DNA from: Puccinia triticina
Lineage: Eukaryota > Basidiomycota > Pucciniomycetes > Pucciniales > Pucciniaceae
DNA length: 64,000 nucleotides
Reading direction: 5' to 3'
NCBI RefSeq assembly: GCF_026914185.1
Contig: NC_070564.1
Location: 6,696,001 to 6,760,000 of the forward strand
The notes beneath the pieces are model-generated. The model saw only the letters and a program-made list of their open reading frames with translations. It did not search any database and was not told the DNA's origin. The position numbers and the translations under genes are program-made. Position 1 is the stretch's first letter; every line of letters begins with the position of its first letter. Shown one piece after another: positions 21,723 to 34,113 of the stretch.

Positions 21723-22198
21723 CGGAGAGGGGGGAATGAAGAATAGGATGGTGATGTATACACGAAATGCCAGGAGAGTATGAGGAGACCATGTGGAGAG
21801 GCGAAAACAAACAAACAAGCAGCAGAGAGAGAGGAGCAAAAGGAAGAAGCGTACAAGAAGCGTAAAAATATATACATGTTACAATTATCATGCAAGTTTG
21901 TGTTTTGGAAAAAGTGAAATAGTGGAGAGGAGTGGGGCTTCTTCAGAGAGGGACGGCCTTGGGCGAGGGCGAGGACGGCGCCGGGTCTGTGCCGGTTGGG
22001 GCCTCCGCTGGGGTCGGGTGTTGTTCGTGGCCGTCGTCACCCGGGAGAAAGACTTTGCTGGCTAACGGGCTGCCGACTAAACACACGCACATCCACCAGT
22101 AAAGTTTCACGCATTCGTTTTCAGAACATGCGGATGTTCGATGGGTGCGGTGGTTTTGAATGCGAGTCATAGGGATAGGGTAAAATGAGGTGGGCGTG
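21256..22198. other. convergent intergenic region with a 41-G tract
   Basis: 3' flanks of RPC17 and the BRCT gene. It holds one G homopolymer at 21682-21722 and purine-rich sequence around it. Open frames that translate the tract as polyproline are artefacts. Confidence 0.7.
21682..21722 (+). repeat. uninterrupted run of 41 G
   Basis: Forty-one consecutive G on the plus strand, followed by C and more purine. It lies about 480 bp beyond the BRCT gene stop and may fall in its 3' UTR, where the transcript would carry poly-C. The exact length is prone to assembly error. Confidence 0.9.
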
Positions 22199-25100
22199 TC
22201 AGTCTTGTCTGAGCAGACGATCAATCGACACCGCGGGAAGATCAGGAGAAGGAAATGAGAAGGTCGACAGGGGCTGAGCAAAGCCGACGATGGACGTGTC
22301 TTCCAACCCAGATCTCTTTTGTTGGTGTGACTTGAAGAAGAGGAGAGAGAGATTGTTGGGCGAGAAGCGCTGACCTTTGGGCAAGAACTGGAGCGATTTC
22401 CTGCGGGCCTTCTCAATCGACTGTGCCAGGACATGGTTGCGTTCATCTGGCTGCCCGGCGACTGTCGCATTGGCACCAGTGTTACTGCTACTAGTCGCAG
22501 TGACCGGTTTACCTGAAAGATTGATCCATTCATTTTTGTCAAAAATACAGGAAAAATGAGGACGGGACAAGAGGAGAGAAGGCTTACTGATACAAGACCG
22601 ACTAAGGGCGTTGCGCGCAGCCGAAGGGTCGGGATTGGCAGTAGTAGTAGAAGTTGTTGTTGTAGTAGTTGAAGAAGAAGCGGCGGAGGAAGAGTGGTTG
22701 AGTTGGAGGCCAGAGTTGAGCAACGAGAGGGCCTTAGGCTCCATGCTTTTCCTGCGATGGTTGGCGTTTCCAGTGGGCGGGATATGGCCGGAGATGTTCA
22801 TTGGGCCGGTGCATTGAAGGGCGGGATGGGAGGGGTGGTCGGGGTTGAAGAAGGGCATCGCCTGGGCGGAGGCCATATCAATCGTGTATGGACGCTCCTC
22901 CGCTCGACCGACTATCTCCCGACAACGCACTACCCAGCCGATGCCCACTAACGCCGGCTTCGGCCGCGGATGGTGCATGTACTTCTCCAGCGTCGTCGGC
23001 TTGCCAGCTTTGAATATTATGTGCGTTAACGGAAACGTCGGTCGTCCTAACACCTATCCCATTCATGTACAACAGCTTGGTTAGTTCTGTTTTCTTGGCT
23101 CGCTTGATTCTTGGGCTGAAAATCGCTTACTTTAGCACCTAATCCTTTGAGCATTTCCACGAACACTTTTCCAGCATCGTCGCCTTCAGCAGTGCGAACG
23201 TCGACGAAAGCGACGACATCTTTGAGAGGAGTGGGAGCGAGCTGTCTCCTGAGTCTGTCATTTCTCGCGGCGGAGGCGAAGGAAGGATTGGAGCCGGCGG
23301 AGACGGACGCGGACAAGCGGTCTTTCGACGACGAGGCGGCTGCCGAAGATCCGTTGGTTCCCTGACCCGGAGAGCTGATGTCCGGTCTGACGCTGGGAAG
23401 GATATTGCTGGCTCGGCGTTGTGCTGGAGGGCCGGCTTTGGGCTGGCCTCGGACGGGCGGGTTGTGGGCTCGAGAGACAGATCTCGAGAGGTTGTCTTCG
23501 GCGTAATTGAGAGGGACGGAGGAGGACCGACGTCTGCTCCGTGAGCTGACCCCAGTGGTGCTGGGACGACCGGCGTGGATCTCCTCCGGCTCGTCTTTTA
23601 ACGGGACTTCGTAGTCCTTGTATCGCGACCGATTGTCCACTTGGTCCGACGAGCTCCTACTCCCTCCTGGCGCGGTCTCTGATCGACCCATCCTGGTCAA
23701 CATGTTCTGCAGCTTTAGGAGTCGATCTTGTGTGTCTAGCGAAATGTTACCCGAGAACTGGGGCTGGCTAGGTTCACCAGAACTGGTCATGGACGAGTCT
23801 GTCGTGTATGACTGATGGGTAGCGATGCTAGTAGTCGAGGTATCAACCGACCCATCGTCGTCCTCAGGTGCATTTTCGTTTATGTTTTGACTCTCAGGTT
23901 CCAGTTCTTCGGTTCGTTCCGCATGACTCTGATGTCCAGCAGCCTTCGAAAGTTCTCGGTGCATTCCACGCGAATGCATCCCGCTGGCCCCCGTAGAGCA
24001 TGCGTCCAGACCTACCGGGGCTCGTGAGAAGATTCCATCGGCCTTAGCTTTCATCCCACCACCTAAGAACATCCTCGATGGTCCACCGAAACCTCTTGGA
24101 CGATTGAGGGACGAGGCGCTGAGCGCATCCCGCACTGGCTTCTTTTCTGGCGAGTTTTCAATGATGGCATCCAGGCTGGGGATGACGTTGAAGGTCAATG
24201 GCTGACTCGTACCCATACTGGGCTTCAACGCCTTTCTTGGTAGCATCGATGGTCGTTTGGCAGCCTGTTCAATCAATAACCCGCTCGTAGAAAGTTGATG
24301 GGTGATAGTTTGTGGTAGAGCTGATGGCTGGGGGCACATGATAGGTATCGAAGTAGGTAGGGTGGGGTGCTTGATCGGACTGGTCCGTGTTGGTATGAAC
24401 TTGGGAGATGGCTTAGGGGTCGTAGATTCTGTTTCAACCATTGGTTCTGGGGTTGCAGCACGAATAGATGACGATGTCACATTCTTAGACACGGCTTTCA
24501 GTAATAGTTCATGAGCATGCACTGGCGGTTCCATCGAGTCGCTTGAGGGTTGCGGAAGTAGAGGTTCGACATCCGACGTTGTGCTAGGTTGAGCCGGTAA
24601 GGCAGGAGGAATGTCCGGCGAGCCGAGAAGCCGAGAGGTTTCGGTCTGGGGGATTGAAGACTGGTCGAGAGGAGGCGCGTGGGAACAGACTTTTGGTGAT
24701 TGAGAATCAGAATCTTCATATTTATCGTTGCTTTCTTTGCTATCGCAGACAGCCGCTAGCGGCAGAGATGCGTCTTTCGAAGAGAACTGTGTAAGATCTG
24801 AAGACGTGTCAGTTTGGGCAGCTTCACGATCCCCTTGATGCGAATCGGGATCGGGCTGAGAGGATTGCTTGTCGGGTTTCTTGGGACTGAGAAAGTCGAT
24901 CGCATCGGCACTGATCTCTTCAGTCTGACTGGTTGATGGATCGAGAGAGGATGGCTGATGAATTGAAGGAGAAAGTGTGGGTGGAAGAGGTTCGGTTAAG
25001 TTAACGTCGGATGGGTGTTTAACAAGCGTGAGTAAATGAGAAGGAGCCGGAGGGGTGGGCTCTACAGGAAGAAGTGGGGAGGATTCCTGAGGGGTGGGTT

Positions 25101-26589
25101 CATGTTCGTCATTAAGCGTAGGGACGGGCTGGTCGAGTGTAGATGTGGTCGTAGTGAGTGCTTGAGTGGGAAGAACTGCTTCTTTGCTTGGTATGGTTAC
25201 TGTCATCGCTGATGGATCACTGATAAGCTGAGATTCGTGATGATGCGTTGAAGATGGTTGGGGCTTAGACTTTTCAGGCTCAGCAGTAGGCTTTCCGATA
25301 TGCGCCGAGGTTCCGGGAAGCTGGGATTCGCGTGTGGTTAAGGATGACCCGGGGTGAGCTTTCTTGAGTTTTTTTGCTTGAGGTTGAGCACCGGCAAGTA
25401 GCTTATTTGAGGCCAAAGCCCGATGTTTGTTCTTGGCTACTTCGGACTCTGAAGTGATCCGTGTGCTCTTGAGGAATGAGGGCTGGGAGGGTTTGAAGAC
25501 CGGTCGGGTGGCGGGTTTGATGAGCTTCTTGGAACGCGGATTGTGGTCAAGAAATGAGAAGATATCGTTGGAACTGTTGTCGACATCTTCGAATAACCGT
25601 TTCCTGGGACGATCAGTGTTGTTCACTTTCGGCGGGGGTATCCGGCGTGGTAGATGGGAATGAGAGGGTGGATTAGTTGGCGGTAAGGTTGATGTGCTGG
25701 AACATGATGCTTTCGGGGGATCACAAGAGAGAGGTTCCGTGGCGGAAACTGTAGGGAAACGCGATTGAATCAACATTGGTTGGATGCTTTGGAGATCGGA
25801 TGCGCGTTTAAAAAAAAAAAGTAGAAGAAGAAGAAGGATAGCTCTCAACCTACCAGGCAGCTTTGTATTAGCCTTTGAGCTTGAGATGCCAGGATGAGTA
25901 GGAATGATGACGATAGGTTCTGGGGCGGCTTGAGAAGTGTTGAGGGTGGCTTGAGAGGGTGGACTGGGGATGGTCACTGCAGGTGTTGGGGCGGTTTGAG
26001 AGCTCGTGGAGGCAGATAGAGGAGATAGGCGAGGGATGACCACTGTAGGCTTGGGTGAAGCTTGAAGGGTGGCGGAAGTAGTTTGAGGGGGTAGATCAGG
26101 ATTCGGTTGGTTTTCGAGAGGTTGATTGGCTGTCTTGTTGGCTCGATCGCTCTCGGGTGTGGATTCGATCGGCGCGGCAGATGGATTGCTGGATGACTGG
26201 GTTTCCGGTTTTGGTTTGTGGCTAGTTTTCTGGCGGGTGGCTGGTCTTCGATCTGAGGCTGTTAGTTGCTGTTTCTGATTCGTCTGAGTTTGCTCGTTGG
26301 CCGGCCGAGTGACTCTGGCCGGCTTGGTGTGTCGATTCGCCCGAGGTTTTGGTTTCGCTGGCTGCTTGGGCGGGACGTGGCCACCGAAGGCGATCGTTGG
26401 AGGTTTGGAGGAGCTGGCAGCCGAGGACATGGAGCGTGTCTTGATCATCCTGATTGGTCGGCTGGGGATGCTGCTGCTGCTGCCACTGCCCCCAGGTTCA
26501 GTGGCTTGGGATGGTTGCTGCTGGGCGTCGGCCTGCTCCCCCTGTTGCGAGACGAGGAAGGTGGATCGGGTGCGCGTCAGTCGACTCAT
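22199..26589 (-). CDS. large disordered protein with a microcephalin-like BRCT domain
   Basis: Start ATG at 26589. Proposed exons 26589-25854, 25748-23131, 23053-22588 and 22512-22199 total 4134 nt, 1377 aa plus stop. Residues ~1-1100 are Ser/Thr/Pro/Gln-rich and look disordered, with KTRSMS- and KKLIKPATRP-type basic patches. One BRCT domain spans the third intron: PLKDVVAFVDVR, GLGAK joined to VLGRPTFPLTHIIFKAG, and ALVGIGWVVRCREI. This closely resembles the first BRCT of microcephalin (LKDVVAYVEVW...VTHVIFKDG). BRCT domains bind phosphopeptides in DNA-damage and chromosome biology, so a nuclear role is inferred. Two introns (25749-25853, 105 nt; 22513-22587, 75 nt) are multiples of three without stops and could be retained. 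Exon borders are by motif and phase only. Confidence 0.78.
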
Positions 26590-27172
26590 CGTTGGCCGGT
26601 GGCTGTTGGCGGGTGTGTCTGGATTGGAGGAGTGGGTGTCCTTTGCTCGGGCACTGCATACAATTTAAAGTTCAACGCCCACTATGTACACATCACATCA
26701 CATCACATAACAGACTGTACATTGCATTATGTAAGCGAACCGGAAAGCGCTCACCAAAAAAAAAAAAATGGCAGCAAGCCACCAATAATCAAATGTACAA
26801 ACTGTCCTGATCGATCCAAGGGCCCACCTGTTCGGCTTATCTCAATTGGTAAACTAGCCTATGTAGCATAAGCAAGAGGGGAAGACTATTCTCATGGAAA
26901 CTCTAATGAGACTGACTTGTACAACATACCGATTCTTTTAGGATTTTGAGTGTAATAATGAAACAAATAACCAGAATATCAAGATGAAGAAAGAGAGGCA
27001 AGAGGAACAAAGGAAAGAAAGAATACAGGATGATAAGAAAGAATCAAGAAATATGTTTTCAAAACAACGGCATAATACTCCGTGTATGTATTCATCATGA
27101 GGAATGTATATTAAAATCCTAAGAACTTTATAAAAGTGCACGATCTTACTAATGACAACAACCAAACCAATA

Positions 27173-27363
27173 GGGGGGTTCACATAAGGCTGATTTCAAA
27201 ATCAGCCACCAAAACCAGCAGATGCAGCTTTTGAAAATCCTGCAAAAGCAAAAAGGTTTGGCTGGGCAGCTCCCCTTTGGAAGCAATCTGCCATGCATAA
27301 ACCTTACTCACAGGTGCATCAGCAGACAAAATCAGCGTTGCTTTTTTTGCAACGTGAACCCCC
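27173..27363. mobile_element. 191-bp MITE, GGGGGGTTCACA ends, TA duplication
   Basis: Left end GGGGGGTTCACAT, right end ACGTGAACCCCC, flanked by TA on both sides (27171-27172, 27364-27365). The TA duplication fits Tc1/mariner-type elements. The same ends occur at 27655-27853. Confidence 0.8.
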
Positions 27364-27462
27364 TAATCTATATAGTATAATCAAGTTAAATAAAAACAAT
27401 AATAGTTACTGGCTCAGTTGTTACACATAACACCATCCTGGCCCATCCCAGCAATACAAGCA

Positions 27463-27577
27463 GTATTGTATTGTATTGTATTGTATTGTATTGTATTGTA
27501 TTGTATTGTATTGTATTGTATTGTATTGTATTGTATTGTATTGTATTGTATTGTATTGTATTGTATTGTATTGTATT
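27463..27577 (+). repeat. (TATTG)n microsatellite
   Basis: About 23 uninterrupted copies of a pentanucleotide. It is open in several frames on both strands, which explains repetitive short open frames that are not genes. Confidence 0.97.
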
Positions 27578-27631
27578 CTGAGCCAGGTAAGCTCTTTCCT
27601 CTATTCTCTTCCTCCTCTCAAAGACAACTAA

Positions 27632-28015
27632 GGCCCCGTTTGGCTGCCGCAATAGGGGGGTTCACAATTGAAATTTACAAAACTTTAGGACACATTTTAA
27701 GGTGGTTATGAACATTTTTTTAAAAAATTGATAAATTGCACTGATTCATTAGTATCACCTGCTGCTGTGCATTTCCCCAAAATTTCAAAATGTTGTTCAT
27801 AAAGGCCTTAAATTTGGCTCCAAAGTTTAGTAACATTCAATTGTGAACCCCCCTAATATATGTCATAAATGGTTGAATTTATGACGCCGCGACCCAAAGT
27901 TTGCCCCCTGTTGCCACCAAAACTTTGAAACCCCCAGGGGTTGGGCGTCATAAATTTGACCATTTATGACGTATAACGCAGCAGCCAAATGGTAACGCAG
28001 CAGCCAAACGGGGCC
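27632..28015. mobile_element. PIF/Harbinger-type MITE with a nested MITE
   Basis: Ends read GGCCCCGTTTGGCTGCCGC and, at the right, GCAGCCAAACGGGGCC. Flanks TAA and TGA are a 3-bp duplication with one mismatch. An intact relative is at 56544-56703 with a perfect TTA duplication. The copy is split by a TA-flanked MITE at 27655-27853, and about 17 bp at the right end (GTAACGCAGCAGCCAAA) is duplicated. Confidence 0.8.
27655..27853. mobile_element. 199-bp TA-flanked MITE nested in a Harbinger MITE
   Basis: GGGGGGTTCACAATTG at the left and CAATTGTGAACCCCCC at the right, flanked by TA (27653-27654, 27854-27855). It belongs to the same family as 27173-27363. Confidence 0.85.
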
Positions 28016-28365
28016 TGAAACTCTTCTCTCTGAGCCAGTGCAATCCAAGCCCCTCTTTGGTTGGTCCTAGAAACTGTCTCCACAACCTTTGAGCTCTTTT
28101 CCTTGTTCCTCTTGTCTTGTTCACTAGTGAAGGGGATTCCTGCCCCTTACAATTGCATTGTATTGCATTGGGGGGGACAAAACATTACAAAGTTGGGTCA
28201 TTTTGTATTCACAGAGAAATCCAATACAATGTATATGCATATACAAAACACATAGGTGGTATCAAATATCTCCAAATCCACCATTATGTGATTGACTGGT
28301 TTGAAAAAACCCACCATTTTTAACATTTGTTGGTTCTTCACTTAACCCATTTTGGAATCCACTGG

Positions 28366-28599
28366 CACTGCAAGAAAAAGTCAAGTAACTGCAAGCAGTT
28401 GACATGCAAGAACTCCAAGCAAGCTTGTGGTATTACACAAGCCTTTGTGAAGGATTAATTTTCACAAAGCTTTGATGCAGTTGCTGTGAATCATGCACAG
28501 CAGCTTTGCAGAAAAAGCTAATTTGTATTTGGGTGGAGCTAGAACAGCCGTTCCACAGCAGTAACCCACATGACAACCACTGGTTTTTCTTGTATAGTG
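28366..28599. mobile_element. CACTA-type non-autonomous element
   Basis: The left end CACTGCAAGAAAAAG and right end CTTGTATAGTG match the CACTACAAGAAAA terminal motif of the CACTA (EnSpm) superfamily. Subterminal CAGTTGACATG at the left and CATGACAACCACTGG at the right are partly complementary. A 3-bp duplication is not clear. Confidence 0.65.
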
Positions 28600-31500
28600 G
28601 GTGCATTGATATTTTTGGTGTGCCATTTCTTTGTTATTGAGTGCCAAGATGGCCTTTTGGGGCTCCATTTTTTGGCTCATATCTTGGGGGGCTGATGAGA
28701 AAGAGCAAACAAAAATAACTCTTACACAACAACTGGAAGTAAAGATAAAAATTAATAAAATTTTCAGAAAATTGCCAATCACTTGGGGAGTTTTTCAAAA
28801 AATATGGGAGTAAGGAGGGGGGGTGCAGTGTGGTAAGCCAATCCTGAATATGGCACCAAAATCAAAGGCTTTTCCCCTCACTATCAACCACTCTGGACTA
28901 CTCAAGGCCATGACAACTCATAACCAAGGACAGGCCCCCATTCTCTCTTTCCCCTTTTTTTCTCCACCTTCTGGATACCCACCTACACCAACTCAATATT
29001 TCTCAAGCTCCCAGCTAGGCACAAGTGGGAGAAAGGCACCCATCAGACAGAGCCAGACTATTAGGAAAGACCCTGGATATTCATCATCTTTTCCTCCCTT
29101 CCCAATCCAGCATAAAAACCCCATCTTGGCATTAGCCAAACATGTAATAACCATGGAGATCCCATCTTGGTTACCCCTTGTACATTTTTGTTTCAGCCCT
29201 TCCCTTTTCAGCCTCTGATGTGATATGTAATCTCCTTCTTCTGATGTTTCATTGTCTCTCCACATTCCAGCCTCTTTCCAGAACACTTCCATCCCCATAG
29301 CATTTTCAGCCTCAGCCCCTTGATTGAGAATTTTCACTGTTTCATATTTTCTTCCAACCACAACTCAGCCCCATAATATTTTGTATATAGTCTGTCCTTT
29401 TTGGCCCTAACTTTTGTTCCCCATCAGATCTTGCCCCATAAATTCAGATAACTGGTCACCCTTCATTAGCCTAGTTTATGCCAGTAAATCAGACTGGACA
29501 AGCTAGATATTCAGTATACAAATATGAGATGAGATGAGTAGACAAGTAAATACCTTTTAAGAACCTCAAGAATCTTCACAGCCACACCTTTCCTTAAGAG
29601 TCCATACTCTTATATTCTTTTTCTTGTTCCCCTGAGAGGCAGCCCTTCAAGCACCAAGTCCCTCTCAAGCTCTATTCTTCCCTCAGAGTAGTTCCACAGT
29701 GGGGGGAGCTGGGAGGGATGAATACCAAGAAAACGGTTTTTTTTCTCCTCTGAGCTGTTGACCAAAATTTTCATGGCTTGATAATCACACATACTATCAT
29801 CAGCTGGGACTCAATTTTGAGTGGTATTGTTCACAGATTCATTGCATGGTTTCTGAGGGGTTCTGATAGGTTGGGTTGTTGGTGGTGTAGTGTTTGATGG
29901 AGGATGAAGATGTTCTGGTGGAAGGGTGATATGCATCAAACTTGAATAAGCCCCTCTCTTGCCTGAGGCTTTTCCACAGGGACTTATGGCTTGTCAGGAA
30001 TCTTGGCATGAGAGGAATTTGGGTTTTGGTGGTGTTGTTCTTTGAACCACCAGAACTCAACTCTGGTAATACCAAAGTTTCTGAGTTTCTGGGGGATGGA
30101 TTGGTACCCCCACATCATCCCTTCCTTCTGACATAATGTCAGATCCCCTTTCCTCCATCTTCATCTCTTGTTTATTTTTTGAAAAGTCTCATTTTTGAAG
30201 AAATGGACCAGATCACACAGAAAAGGTCCGAGAATGCTCAGACAAAGTGCTGCATTTTTATTGAATTATTATTCTCTCAATAAAATGTTTAAAAACTCTG
30301 TGTCAAGAAAAAGAGAATCTGAAAAATGTGTAAAGTATGAGAAAAAGAATGTGATGTATAAAAATTTGGTCTTGTGAATGATGGTTGAGAATTAAATGAG
30401 ATATGGCGGATATAACAAAACAAGGACTGCAGTTCTCTCACACAAGAATTCCTGATAAGTCATAAGTCCCTCCAGCAAAGCCTCAGGCAGGGACTCAGTT
30501 AAGTTTGGATATGCATCACAGGTGAACCTGGGATGTCACTCACTTTTGTCAGATTACAGTGCCCAGGGCAAGAGGCACAAAGTGCCCCAGGGGAGAAACA
30601 GGCTTTGATGCAATGCAACACAAGCCACTGTTTCATCCCTCCTAGACCCAAGACGACATTTGCTGACCCAAGTCACATCATCACCTTTACAACAGGTGAG
30701 ATGGTTCACCAAACCCCAAGGGCGCAAGGTGAAACCAAGAATAGTTACAACATCATGGCAGCCACAAGTTCTAACCAAAGGACTTTGATTATTTAAGAGA
30801 GCTCTCCAACCATCAAGATGAGGAAATTAGACTAATCAGAACACAACCCTCACAGCTCTTTGTCAAATAGAATAACCCATCATCCCAACAGTCTAGTCTC
30901 CCGCATTAGTCAGCCAACCAGCAAGTGAGTTCCCTTTTGGCTGAACAAGCAACAAGAAGACTGATGACTGATTGCGGCATGATCTTAAATCCAGCCCTAT
31001 CAGGAAAAAAGAAGCCGTTTGTAGAACTTCAACTGTTGCTACCAGCACACAGAACAATAGAGGTAATGAGACTTCCAAGTCCGCATCAACAATCAGAGCA
31101 GACATGCTGACATCTGCAAGTTAGAGAGAAAGAGACCTACTCCCACTCTCCAGATTCCCCATTTTGTTCTTGCCAATCTCAATCCATTTCCTCCTTCTCC
31201 ACCTCTCTCAGACCTTGTTTCTCCTTATTGATCCTCAATCTTGACCAAAGTTCCTCATGTTTTGAAGATCATGATTTTTGACCTCTTTGTAAACTCATAC
31301 CCTGATGGTTTCTCAGAAAATATTTTTATATTCATTTTCAAAGCAGGCACCAAGAATCTGCCAGGTTTTCTCAAATTGTTTCTATTATAATGGCTAAAAC
31401 TTATGATGGAGTGGAGTGAGACTCTGAGAGGTCCGAAGTTGATATGTTACTATGGTTACAATTTGGCTTGCATTGGCTGAGGGGCCAACTTTTGCAAAAA

Positions 31501-32482
31501 CGTGTAACATGTGCAGGATTGTGTGACACATTGTGTCACGCAAACGTACACGCGTATGTTTGTGTGACACATTGTTCCTCACACAACCATATCATGCCAC
31601 ACGGAGTGCCCCTGAAATAACAGGGGCTTTGGAGAATCCTTTACAAATTTTATCTGATTTTCATCCATCTGTACAAAAACCCTTTGAGGAGATTATCTGA
31701 ACTCATTCACAAACCCCGTGTAACCTGAGGCTCCCCTGGACTTGTCCCAGAAATCAAACTCCCTTGGGAAAAACTTCAGCAGCTGATGAATATGTCACAT
31801 AAATTTACAAATGTGTGCTAGTGTGTCAAATTTTTTATCACTGTACCAAGGGCTTAGATGAAACCTTCACAAATTGTATATAATTTTCAGCAATATGTAC
31901 AAAAATAATTTTAGGGAGATTTTATAAAGTCATACCCAAGTCCTGGTTAAACCAAGGTTTGTCCCCTTGTACCTGTCCCCCAACTTGAACTATGTTGCAA
32001 AAACTTCAGCAACTGAAGAATCTGTCACAAAAATGTACATTTGCATGTTTTTGTGACACACTAACAGATATTAAGCTTTTTGAAATTTATGATAAACACA
32101 TGATAAATTGAAATATATCATTCCCATGGAAACTCCCTTGTTTCTGCCAAGTATTTGATATTGCTTTGCAAGACAGTTTCAAATGTGTTATAAAATAGTT
32201 CCAATAAAACATAGAGTCAAGTTAAAGTTGGTTTTGAGTTGACTCCAACCCCTTTCCAACATGCCTTAAGTTCAATTGAGCATCATCTCACCATAAATTC
32301 ATCATGACTTCAGCATGTTTTGAGGGTAATGTTCCAGGATATACCTACCAGGGTTCTTAAACAATATTGTGCAATGGCACTTGCACGCAAGTGCCAAGCA
32401 AGCTCCCATGGTGTGACATACAGCAATATTATCTTAGTTGTCCAATTTCTTACAACTTTTACCCCACACCAAAAATTTTGTA
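28600..32482. other. intergenic, no gene recognised
   Basis: About 3.9 kb of AT-rich sequence. Open frames up to 131 codons (for example 28823-29218 plus, 28993-29361 minus) have low-complexity composition and no domain. An AAGTCCCTC remnant hairpin lies near 30462-30500, and a diverged tandem duplication is annotated separately. Confidence 0.6.
31600..32066 (+). repeat. diverged tandem duplication, period about 230 bp
   Basis: Two segments share the same ordered landmarks at shifted positions: AGGGGCTTTGG / AAGGGCTTAGA, TACAAATTTTATCTGATTTTC / ACAAATTGTATATAATTTTC, CTGTACAAAAA / ATGTACAAAAA, AAAAACTTCAGCAGCTGATG / AAAAACTTCAGCAACTGAAG, then TGTCACA plus a TACA/TGTG block. The divergence indicates an old event. 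Confidence 0.65.
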
Positions 32483-32530
32483 CACTACAAGAAAAACTCT
32501 AGAAACTGCCAGCAGTTGAGATGAGAGGAT
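32483..32530 (+). mobile_element. CACTACAAGAAAAA element end (partner not found)
   Basis: CACTACAAGAAAAACTC followed by GCCAGCAGTTGAGATG resembles the terminal and subterminal sequence of the CACTA elements at 28366 and 42625. I found no matching right end nearby, so this is a truncated element or one with a decayed end. Confidence 0.5.
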
Positions 32531-33235
32531 GAATTTATTTCACAAATAATGTAGAGCTAGTCAGTAGTAGAATGTTTTGTATCTGCTTAATTAAGAGAAA
32601 AAGAAAAAGGAAACAAACATATTCAGATGTAAATACTATCCATATGGCTTTAAGGAAATAATTCAATCAATTCTTCATTTTTGTCATTGTGTTTTTGTTT
32701 ATGTAGGCATCAGAGAGGAAGAATGAAGCCCTGAAAACCATAATAGAAATGAGAAGATGCTTGGTAGGGCGCTTCAGACGGAAAGCACACTTTTTTAAAA
32801 AAAATATGCTGCTCTCACACGTGGCACAACTCATGAGGTTGGGTTCTGATTGAGGAGCTTGGTGAAGTTTACCCTGAGGAGCTTTTAGAAGGGAGATGAC
32901 TGATTTGAGAAGCTCTGGCTGGCTGTTGGTCTCTTGTCATTTTAGATTCATGGGCACCAGTTTCGGACGACGCCCTGTGTTGGCAGATGTCTTGCCAGCG
33001 TCCCCATTTTCCAGTTTTCTTTCTCAAATCGGTCTGTCTACATAGCCTCTCAGGCCCATCGTGTGCTATCGATTGAGCACAGATTGGGTACAGTCGAGGC
33101 TCTCTTCCGGGTAATTCTTGCTGGTGTCAATTCCTGAGGTCCACCTCACGCGTTTTATATTCATCTCCGGTGGCCTCCATCATGCTATCTCTGTCACAAT
33201 CATGTCGGGCTCAAATCTTACAAGGATTACTCAGA
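32531..33235. other. intergenic, nothing recognised
   Basis: AT-rich at first, becoming more GC-balanced toward the 3' end of the minus-strand gene that stops at 33236. It probably includes that gene's 3' UTR. Confidence 0.5.
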
Positions 33236-34113
33236 TTATTCGTCAACCATGTCCCAATACTCGTCCATGTCCAAATCAGAAACCACCGGACTAGTTTGCC
33301 CGGTCGACAAAGTCATTGTCTGGGTCGCATTTTCTTCTGATGTTAATGGCTCGCTTGGGGCGACGATCAGGCGCGGTAGGAAGATTGTGTGTAGAGGGGG
33401 CTTCTTGCTTCTCGTCGTCGTTCGCGGGGGAGGCTTGCCATAATATCTGCATCATAAAACACATGCACACACAGAGAGAGATCGGGGAGCTCATCAGCAA
33501 ATCTCTTCACATCCACTTAGTGGAAAGTGTGTGAGAGATCTCTTTTACAGGGCTGCTATTCGTCGTTGCTCGGATTGTGATTGAGGTAGACGGATCGGAC
33601 CAGATGACTGGCTCTTATCATCAAAGAAATGAAACTTGAAAGAAATGTTAATGTACACAAGAGAAATCAGTGTCTGATAGCAAAGTAGCCTATTGATCAT
33701 CCAAACGTCGCGAGAAATTAAAACAAACTTACCTTGAATTCATTCATGGCGGCTTGGAAGGCATCAACAAGCGCGCTCTCAGCAAATATTTCCTCGCGAC
33801 TGACGTGAAATGTGTCCTCAACTTGAGAGGGTAATTTGATCTGCTCTTCGAGGATAGTCGGGAACTCTTCGAACCGGATCCGTTTAGCTTTCGGCGTAGA
33901 CAGAGGGATATCTAGTAGGAGGGCTGGCTCGGAAGAGTGGTCGAGTAATTTGATCGCTGCCGCCTTGGCCGTCGCCAGTTCATCATCAGCTCTGCTGCTT
34001 TCCGAGGAGGCTGCCGTGAATATCGACGATGAACGGGCTTTGCGTCGCTTCTGTTTCCTGTTCGGCTTCTTCGGCGAGGATGTCGATGTGCTGATGGACA
34101 CGTGTGGGGCCAT
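33236..34113 (-). CDS. small conserved-looking protein of unknown function
   Basis: Exon 1 (34113-33733) encodes 127 residues from MAPHVSIS. It has a basic, Ser-rich N-terminus (KKPNRKQKRRKARSS) that may be a nuclear or nucleolar signal, then KRIRFEEFPTILEEQ and FHVSREEIFAESALVDAFQ. The donor AAG|GTAAGT is clear. Exon 2 has two candidate acceptors. AAG|CCTCCC at 33433 gives a basic stretch, then an acidic end, DLDMDEYWDMVDE, stopping at 33236 (192 aa in total). CAG|ATATTA at 33442 gives a different frame ending at 33291. I prefer the first because of its protein-like acidic tail, although CAG is the better acceptor. I do not recognise the family. Third-position GC enrichment supports real coding. 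Confidence 0.6.

Noticed and set aside
21574..21895. Open frames with polyproline stretches
   Set aside because: The proline run is the complement of the 41-G homopolymer, with no other coding signal.
27386..27711. Open frames on both strands with a five-base periodic peptide
   Set aside because: Produced entirely by the TATTG microsatellite, which is open in several frames.
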